49,799 bases of DNA from assembly GCF_011030405.1 (NCBI RefSeq), contig NZ_JAAJTJ010000030.1, positions 1-49,799 on the forward strand. Reading direction: 5' to 3'. The position numbers were made by a program, and so were the translations under genes. Each line of letters opens with the position of its first letter. Position 1 is the first letter of the stretch. Below the pieces are notes generated by a model, which worked only from the letters and a program-made list of their open reading frames with translations, was not told where the DNA came from and did no database searches. Of this stretch, positions 44,509-49,799 are shown piece after piece. Origin of the DNA: Parapedobacter sp. SGR-10 (GTDB taxonomy: Bacteria; Bacteroidota; Bacteroidia; Sphingobacteriales; Sphingobacteriaceae).

Positions 44509-46317
44509 ATGATGAAATATAGATATTATTTTTTGTTTGCGCTATGTTTGTTTAGTGTAAGCTCATGTGATCTGACCAAAGAACCTTTGGATTTCCTTGA
44601 CGCGCCGGCTTATTATGATACAGCGGAAGACTTGGAGAGTAACCTCGCGGCTGTTTATGATAAATTAGGGCATAGAGATGTCTATGGACAATGGATGCTT
44701 TACCGAATGGGTTTGGAAGCTGATGAAGGGTATTATGCCCGGACAACGCCGGCATTTGGCCCCCAGGTCTATGATTTTACTTCCAGCGATGCCGATATAT
44801 TTCGCCACTGGACGGCTTTATATACGGGAATAGGCCGAGCTAATATTCTCTTGGCAAATATAGATAGTAATCCAGAGATTGACCAAAGTGTAAGGGATAG
44901 GGTAAGAGGTGAGACACTATTTCTAAGGGGATATTATTACTTTTTGCTGGTTCAATATTATGGCGGAGTGCCGTTGGTGCTGGAACCGACTTCCGATGTG
45001 AATGATATACACAAGCCGCGGGCTTCAGCACCAGAAGTTTATGCCCAGATATTGAAAGATATGGAGACCGCTGAGGGCTTGGTCGACGACATACAGACCT
45101 TAGGTTTTGGCGGAAGGGTCAACAAATCGGCTGTTCGAGGTATTTTGGCAAGAGTTTGTCTCCATATGGCGGGTAATCCGGTGAATGACAAATCAAAATA
45201 TGAGCAAGCCCGGTTTTGGGCTAAGAAGGTGATCGATGATACCGATGCTGCACATGCCTTAAATCCAAATTTTAGTCAGGTATTCATCAACTATGCGCAG
45301 GATATTTATGATATTCATGAGAGTATCTGGGAGGTAGAATTTCGTGGGCATGGCGAAGACGCATGGACAGAAGAGGGTGGTGTAGGCTATGTGAATGGTC
45401 CCGCCACCACAAATGCAGATATTGGTAATACCATTAATGGCGTTCGCACGACAGCAAAACTTTATACAGCCTATAAGGAAGGGGATTTGCGGAGAGATTG
45501 GACCATTGCCGATTTTACGTATGTCAATGCGACCGGAGCCAAGACTTTCGCTACTTCAACGGCAAGAAGAGATGTGTATACCCGAAACTCGGCGAAATAC
45601 AGAAGGGAATACGAGATCCTTCTACCTAAAAGAGGTTCTGTTACGCCCCAAAACTTTGCGTTATTACGGTTTTCCGATGTATTGCTGATGTTTGCTGAAG
45701 CCGATTATGAAGCGAATGGAGGCCCAAGTCCAGAGGCCATAGAAGCTGTAAACCGCGTGCGCCGCCGTGCTTGGTCGACCGGGATAAAATCAGTCACGAT
45801 CACCAATGGAGGATCGGGATATACAGCAGCACCTACCGTAACTTTTGAGGGTGGAGGCGGGTCTGGAGCCAAGGCTACAGCTACCGTCCTGGGAGGACAG
45901 GTTACGGGAGTGGTATTCGATAGAGACGCCGTGACAGGTCATGCCAGAGGTGCTGGGTATACATCGGCACCGACCATAACCTTTACAGGAGCCGGTACGG
46001 GTGCAATGGCTGACGTCGAAATTTACAAGAAGGAAGAAGCCGAGTTAAATGAGCTTGAAATAGGCGATTTCCGAAAAACCATTCAAGATGAAAGGTTGCG
46101 GGAACTGGCTTTTGAAACGCTCCGGAAAACAGACTTGATCCGTTGGGGAATATTTGTGTTCAACATGAAAAGAGTAGGCCAGGAAATACTTGCAGACATC
46201 CCGGATGCGCATTTTATCCGCCAGTATAATAATATTTCGGATAAACATCTGCTGTGGCCTATACCGGCTACCGAGATGAGTGTAAACCGGGCATTGACAC
46301 AGAATCCGAAGTGGTAA
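44509..46317 (+). CDS. SusD/RagB-family glycan-binding lipoprotein with glycine-rich insertion (SusD2)
   Basis: The 602-residue surface lipoprotein (lipobox SVSSC) has the SusD features [28 protein letters not shown] and [16 protein letters not shown]...DLIRWG. It is closely related to SusD1. Between VRRRAW (about residue 420) and [12 protein letters not shown] is an 84-residue insertion (45781-46032) with two units of the type [12 protein letters not shown]...[10 protein letters not shown] and [12 protein letters not shown]...GTGAMADV. It probably forms a small extra beta domain on the SusD surface. The ATG at 44509 gives the lipoprotein leader; a start at 44476 would overlap SusC3 and is less likely. 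Confidence 0.92.
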   Translation: MMKYRYYFLFALCLFSVSSCDLTKEPLDFLDAPAYYDTAEDLESNLAAVYDKLGHRDVYGQWMLYRMGLEADEGYYARTTPAFGPQVYDFTSSDADIFRHWTALYTGIGRANILLANIDSNPEIDQSVRDRVRGETLFLRGYYYFLLVQYYGGVPLVLEPTSDVNDIHKPRASAPEVYAQILKDMETAEGLVDDIQTLGFGGRVNKSAVRGILARVCLHMAGNPVNDKSKYEQARFWAKKVIDDTDAAHALNPNFSQVFINYAQDIYDIHESIWEVEFRGHGEDAWTEEGGVGYVNGPATTNADIGNTINGVRTTAKLYTAYKEGDLRRDWTIADFTYVNATGAKTFATSTARRDVYTRNSAKYRREYEILLPKRGSVTPQNFALLRFSDVLLMFAEADYEANGGPSPEAIEAVNRVRRRAWSTGIKSVTITNGGSGYTAAPTVTFEGGGGSGAKATATVLGGQVTGVVFDRDAVTGHARGAGYTSAPTITFTGAGTGAMADVEIYKKEEAELNELEIGDFRKTIQDERLRELAFETLRKTDLIRWGIFVFNMKRVGQEILADIPDAHFIRQYNNISDKHLLWPIPATEMSVNRALTQNPKW

Positions 46318-46343
46318 TTGATTAATTTTTAATACAGAGAACG

Positions 46344-47297
46344 ATGAACAAGTTATTTTATCTTCTATCAGCAAGTGTGATCTTATTGGGATCATGCGAG
46401 TATAAGATGGAGTTGACGCCCAATCTGGACGATTTTGCGGTAAGTACGGGGGCTAATGTATATCGGGTAAATGAAATCGTAGATTTTAAACTGAAAGGCA
46501 ATCCTGATATTATCACCTTTTATTCCGGGGAACTGTATAATGATTATGCCCATAAAGATGGTCGTATTATCCGCGTAGAGCATGCCGATCTCTATTTTAC
46601 GACTTCCATACCCGTGACTGCGCGGCCGCAGGAAAATCAGTTTGCCGTCATGGCATCTACAGATTTTAACGGTGACTACAGCAGCTGGTCCAATATAGAT
46701 GATGCGCACTGGGTAGATATCACAGATCGGTTCATATTGGCGACATCGATAACTTTCACCTCCTCGGGCGTGGTCGATATTTCGGATCTGATTGAGCCGG
46801 GCAAGCCGCTTTTTATTGGTTTTAAATATACTGTACGCAGTAAAGCAGAGATTAATGATCCAGCGCATGAACGACCAAGAACTTGGCATATACAAAGTTT
46901 TACGTTTACTGGTAATACGGACGCAGGTCCTCTTGTCATGGGCGATATGGAAACCGCAGGATTCAATATCATACATCAACATCCTGAGATTGTATCCAAG
47001 ACCGTGCAATCTGCTAGCCGGATCACTTTTTTAGGTCATCCGATGGATGAACCTACAGACCCCGATATTCATACCGAAATATGGGCCGTCAGCAAACCTT
47101 TTGAAACCGGAGATGTCAATAGAGGACCTGATCGGCCGATTGCTGTCAAAGCGGATCTAAATCCTCGGCTTGAAAGTTATACCCACACGTATACAAAGCC
47201 GGGGATTTATAAGGCCTATTTTGTTGGTATGAATGCCAATATAGAGGGAAGCCAACAGGTCATAAGGGAAGTAGATGTTACGGTAATAGCGGATTGA
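46344..47297 (+). CDS. DUF5017-like SusE-position lipoprotein, paralog of the protein at 13301
   Basis: The 317-residue product has a lipobox (LLGSC) and the same order of motifs as the 13301 product: an N-terminal strand pattern with FKLKGNPDIITFYSGELYND, a middle HWVDIT motif, the RRW/RTWHIQSFTF region, and a C-terminal KPGIYKAYFVGMNANIEG segment. It probably binds glycan at the cell surface beside SusCD. It lies 26 bp after SusD2 and 14 bp before a PL6 lyase, so it is in an operon with both. No catalytic motif is visible. Confidence 0.78.
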   Translation: MNKLFYLLSASVILLGSCEYKMELTPNLDDFAVSTGANVYRVNEIVDFKLKGNPDIITFYSGELYNDYAHKDGRIIRVEHADLYFTTSIPVTARPQENQFAVMASTDFNGDYSSWSNIDDAHWVDITDRFILATSITFTSSGVVDISDLIEPGKPLFIGFKYTVRSKAEINDPAHERPRTWHIQSFTFTGNTDAGPLVMGDMETAGFNIIHQHPEIVSKTVQSASRITFLGHPMDEPTDPDIHTEIWAVSKPFETGDVNRGPDRPIAVKADLNPRLESYTHTYTKPGIYKAYFVGMNANIEGSQQVIREVDVTVIAD

Positions 47298-47311
47298 TTG
47301 GATATTAAAAT

Positions 47312-48691
47312 ATGAAGGACAAAAAAAATAAAATAACGTTGTTGATCGTATGTATGTTCGCATGGATTACTGGCACCATGGCGCAATCTTCAAATAAGAT
47401 ACCGGTCAAGTCGGCAGAGGAGCTCCATGCTGCTTTTGCTAAAGCGACTCCAGGCGATGTGATTGTCATGAAAAATGGCGTGTGGAAAGATATCGATATT
47501 GTTTTTAAAGCAAATGGTACGGAGTCTGCCCCGGTTACATTGATGGCCGAAACACCTGGTCAGACGATCATATCGGGTTCTTCTTCCCTTCGGATAGCCG
47601 GGCGTCATCTGGTTGTAGATGGCCTTCACTTTAAAGATGGACACTCGTCCCGGCCACTGCATCTTATCGAATTTCGTAGTGGTAATATTCCTGCGGAACA
47701 TTGCCGGTTGACCAATGTCGTTATATCCAGTTTCAATAAGCCGAAAGGAACAGATGTTTGGGTGGGTTTATTTGGTAGCCACAACCAGATTGATCATTGT
47801 CTTTTTGAAGGAAAGACCAGCAAAAGTGTACTGATAATCGTCTGGCGTGCAACTGCCGATGCCAATTATCACCGGATAGCACATAATCATTTCAAAGATA
47901 TGCCGAGCATCGGGCTGGGTGGAGCCACAGCCATCCGTATTGGAGATGGGGTACAGGCCTTGTCTTCTTCGGTTACAACGGTAGAGTCCAATGTTTTCGA
48001 GAATATGTTGGGAATCGGGAAAATTATCAATATCAAATCCGGGGGGAATATCATCCGGGGAAATACCTTTATCAAGGCTTCGGGAAGTATCTGTATCCGC
48101 CAGGGCAATGGTAACCTCATCGAAGGGAATTTTATCTTCCCGGGAATGCAAGACAATTATACGGGAGGAATCCTGGTGATCGGTGAAAACCATATTATAC
48201 GCCAGAACTATATCCAGGGGACCCGAAGAAGAGGAAAGGCCGCTATTGCGTTGTATGAAGGGCAGCTTGATAACCATCCAGGCAAAGGGGGATATTATCC
48301 GACAAAAAATGTGCTGATAGCTAACAATACACTGGTAGACAACGATAAGAATATTGTGGTCGGTCAACTCTATAACCCGAGTAAAGGGCTGACCGTGCCG
48401 GTCGAAGGTATACGTTATGTAGGAAATGTTATTCTTGGTAATTCGAGTGCTACACCGGTTATCGAAGTTCTGGATAAACCGACCGGGGAGGTGCATTACG
48501 AAGACAATACATTTTTTGGTGGCAATCTGAAAGGCCTGGCGGGTATACCCGGTATAGCGATCGAGGATCCACAGCTGACGTTGGGTGCAGACGGTAAGTA
48601 CCATTACAGCAAAACGAACCCCTTAAGAAGAAACTTAATGGGGCTGCCGCTGAAACCGGATCAGGTTGGTCCGAACTGGAGGAGACAATAA
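47312..48691 (+). CDS. PL6-family polysaccharide lyase, I-x-K variant with R-Q active-site change
   Basis: The 459-residue secreted PL6 lyase (signal peptide ending GTMAQ) keeps the catalytic pair K242 and R263 at 21-residue spacing. Like the lyase at 31331 it has I235 and K237 (LGIGK) in place of the two Glu Ca2+ ligands. In addition, the His that follows the catalytic Arg in the other four copies (RHGN) is Gln here (R263-Q264). This could lower activity or alter specificity, or the protein could have become mainly a binding protein. It is followed by the second nitrilase gene, so the I-x-K lyase and nitrilase are adjacent in both places where they occur. Confidence 0.9.
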   Translation: MKDKKNKITLLIVCMFAWITGTMAQSSNKIPVKSAEELHAAFAKATPGDVIVMKNGVWKDIDIVFKANGTESAPVTLMAETPGQTIISGSSSLRIAGRHLVVDGLHFKDGHSSRPLHLIEFRSGNIPAEHCRLTNVVISSFNKPKGTDVWVGLFGSHNQIDHCLFEGKTSKSVLIIVWRATADANYHRIAHNHFKDMPSIGLGGATAIRIGDGVQALSSSVTTVESNVFENMLGIGKIINIKSGGNIIRGNTFIKASGSICIRQGNGNLIEGNFIFPGMQDNYTGGILVIGENHIIRQNYIQGTRRRGKAAIALYEGQLDNHPGKGGYYPTKNVLIANNTLVDNDKNIVVGQLYNPSKGLTVPVEGIRYVGNVILGNSSATPVIEVLDKPTGEVHYEDNTFFGGNLKGLAGIPGIAIEDPQLTLGADGKYHYSKTNPLRRNLMGLPLKPDQVGPNWRRQ

Positions 48692-48734
48692 TGAAAAGTA
48701 CAAGAATGAATTTAACTGGAAAGGATAGATGGAA

Positions 48735-49757
48735 ATGACAGGAAAACTAAAAAGAGGTATGATATCGGCTTTTTTATGCAGTATGGTATGCTGTATGAGC
48801 CTTCTGGATACGGCTAATGCAGCCAATCGGATACGGGTTGCCACAATTGGTGAAAGAACCCCGACTTTGGACAAAAGCGGAGGCTACCAGAAAATGGTGC
48901 AGCAAATGATCGCTTTCTGGAAAAGGGAGCTGGATCAGGTTATACACGACGATCCTGATTTGATCGTTTTGCCGGAAAATGCAGATTTTCCATGGGGACT
49001 GACACAAGATGAAAAGAACGAATACGTCAAAGTCCGCGGTAATCAGATACTCGACTTTTTCGCATCGGTAGCAAAATCGACAAACTCTTACCTTGTATAC
49101 AGCATGAGGAGGTATGACGAGAAAGGCCTGCTGCGAAATAGTGGCGTATTGCTGGGGCGAAATGGAGAAACAATCGGCATGTATGACAAAAACTACCCCA
49201 CGATCAAGGAAACAGAGTCCGGCATCATACCGGGTACCGAGGTGCCGGTTTTTGATTGTGATTTTGGGAAATTAGCTATCGCAATCTGTTACGACTTGAA
49301 CTTTGATGAGCTAAGGGAACGGTACGTAGCGTTGGATCCGGATATAATTGTCTTCCCTTCCGCTTATCACGGTGGGTTTGTACAGAGCGTCTGGGCTTAT
49401 ACCTGCAGGGCATTTTTCGTCGGGGCTATCAGTGGTCGAGGTGCGCCTTCTCAGGTCAGAAACCCCTTGGGTGAGGTTGTTGCCAGTTCGACGAATTATT
49501 TTAATTACGCGGTTGCCGATATAAATCTTGACTATCGCGTCGTGCACCTCGATTATCATCGTGGGAAGCTGAAGGACCTGAAGAAAAAGTATGGCAGCAG
49601 TGTACACATTAAAGATCCCGGGGAGCTCGGGGTATTATTGGTGACCAGTGAAAATGAAAGCGTCGGCGTCGCAGCGATGTTAAAGGAGTTTGGGATCGAT
49701 GTCGTGGATGATTATTTCAAGCGATCGCAGCTCGTTAAAAAACAACATGAGATTTAA
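48735..49757 (+). CDS. Secreted nitrilase-superfamily amidohydrolase, copy 2
   Basis: The 340-residue product is a close paralog of the protein at 30294, sharing most of its sequence including the signal peptide (DTANA cleavage site) and the triad Glu (VLPEN), Lys (YDKNYPT) and Cys (AIAICYDLNF). It should hydrolyse an amide or nitrile outside the cytoplasm. The ATG at 48735 aligns with the start of copy 1; an ATG at 48729 is also possible. It follows the I-x-K PL6 gene by 43 bp in the second SusCD operon. The last 42 bases of the window after it show nothing of note. Confidence 0.9.
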   Translation: MTGKLKRGMISAFLCSMVCCMSLLDTANAANRIRVATIGERTPTLDKSGGYQKMVQQMIAFWKRELDQVIHDDPDLIVLPENADFPWGLTQDEKNEYVKVRGNQILDFFASVAKSTNSYLVYSMRRYDEKGLLRNSGVLLGRNGETIGMYDKNYPTIKETESGIIPGTEVPVFDCDFGKLAIAICYDLNFDELRERYVALDPDIIVFPSAYHGGFVQSVWAYTCRAFFVGAISGRGAPSQVRNPLGEVVASSTNYFNYAVADINLDYRVVHLDYHRGKLKDLKKKYGSSVHIKDPGELGVLLVTSENESVGVAAMLKEFGIDVVDDYFKRSQLVKKQHEI

Positions 49758-49799
49758 AAAAACAAACGGAATCATCGGGTAGAATTTTATATAGAACAA

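Noticed and set aside
47768..48604. Antisense frame of 278 codons
   Set aside because: It mirrors the PL6 coding sequence; similar antisense frames appear opposite the other PL6 copies, as expected from shared codon patterns.
1..49799. Chondroitin/dermatan sulfate as substrate
   Set aside because: PL6 includes chondroitinase B, but no sulfatase or unsaturated glucuronyl hydrolase is present in nearly 50 kb.
1..49799. CRISPR array, tRNA or rRNA
   Set aside because: No regular short repeats with spacers, cloverleaf-type sequences or rRNA signatures were noticed on either strand.

Overview
The window looks like a polysaccharide-utilisation region of a Bacteroidota bacterium, most likely of the Sphingobacterium/Pedobacter type. 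The reasons are three SusC-like TonB-dependent transporters with two SusD lipoproteins, many lipoproteins with Bacteroidota-style lipoboxes, few Shine-Dalgarno sequences, and moderate-to-low GC. No rRNA, tRNA, phage, transposase or CRISPR locus was seen. Almost every gene product carries an export signal. The exceptions are a cytoplasmic enolase-superfamily enzyme and a pyruvate carboxylase.

Layout. 35-2978: a parallel beta-helix lipoprotein and a PL6-type lyase, separated by a palindromic repeat. 3427-22298: the first large locus, with two operator-like sites, a choice-of-anchor-J-like lipoprotein, SusC, a second SusC, SusD, a DUF5017-like lipoprotein, a 1204-residue heparinase II/III-like protein with a C-terminal propeller, a second beta-helix protein, an unknown beta-rich protein and a secreted beta-propeller. 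22308-30100: a MITE-like repeat, an operator, a DUF1961-like lipoprotein, two AXE1-type acetyl esterases, another operator, an enolase-superfamily enzyme, a cupredoxin protein and a sorbosone/PQQ-dehydrogenase-like propeller. 30111-32728: palindromic repeats, a secreted nitrilase-superfamily amidohydrolase, and a convergent PL6 lyase. 32877-37298: a divergent promoter region with two operators, a pectate-lyase-superfamily beta-helix protein and two PL6 lyases, ending in a good terminator. 37331-40857: pyruvate carboxylase behind a perfect 20-bp palindrome. 41003-49757: a second locus with two operators, SusC, SusD, DUF5017-like lipoprotein, PL6 lyase and secreted nitrilase.

How the parts may work together (inference). 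The machinery fits a uronic-acid-rich, O-acylated polysaccharide. Surface PL6, beta-helix and heparinase-like lyases would depolymerise it. Esterases would remove O-acetyl groups and the nitrilases might remove an amide substituent. SusC/SusD would import oligosaccharides. Pyruvate from uronate catabolism would be fed into oxaloacetate by pyruvate carboxylase. A shared palindrome, related to GGTAAC-GTTACC with a central CG as in LacI-family operators, precedes at least six transcription units, so one regulator not encoded here may control the region. No sulfatase, unsaturated glucuronyl hydrolase or KDG-pathway gene is present, so the exact substrate cannot be named.

The strongest leads are: (1) two of five PL6 paralogs replace the E-x-E calcium-ligand pair with I-x-K, and exactly these two sit beside the two secreted nitrilases; (2) pyruvate carboxylase is apparently wired into the polysaccharide regulon; (3) both SusD proteins carry a glycine-rich GSGY-type insertion; (4) a type-1 copper protein is paired with a sugar-dehydrogenase-like propeller.
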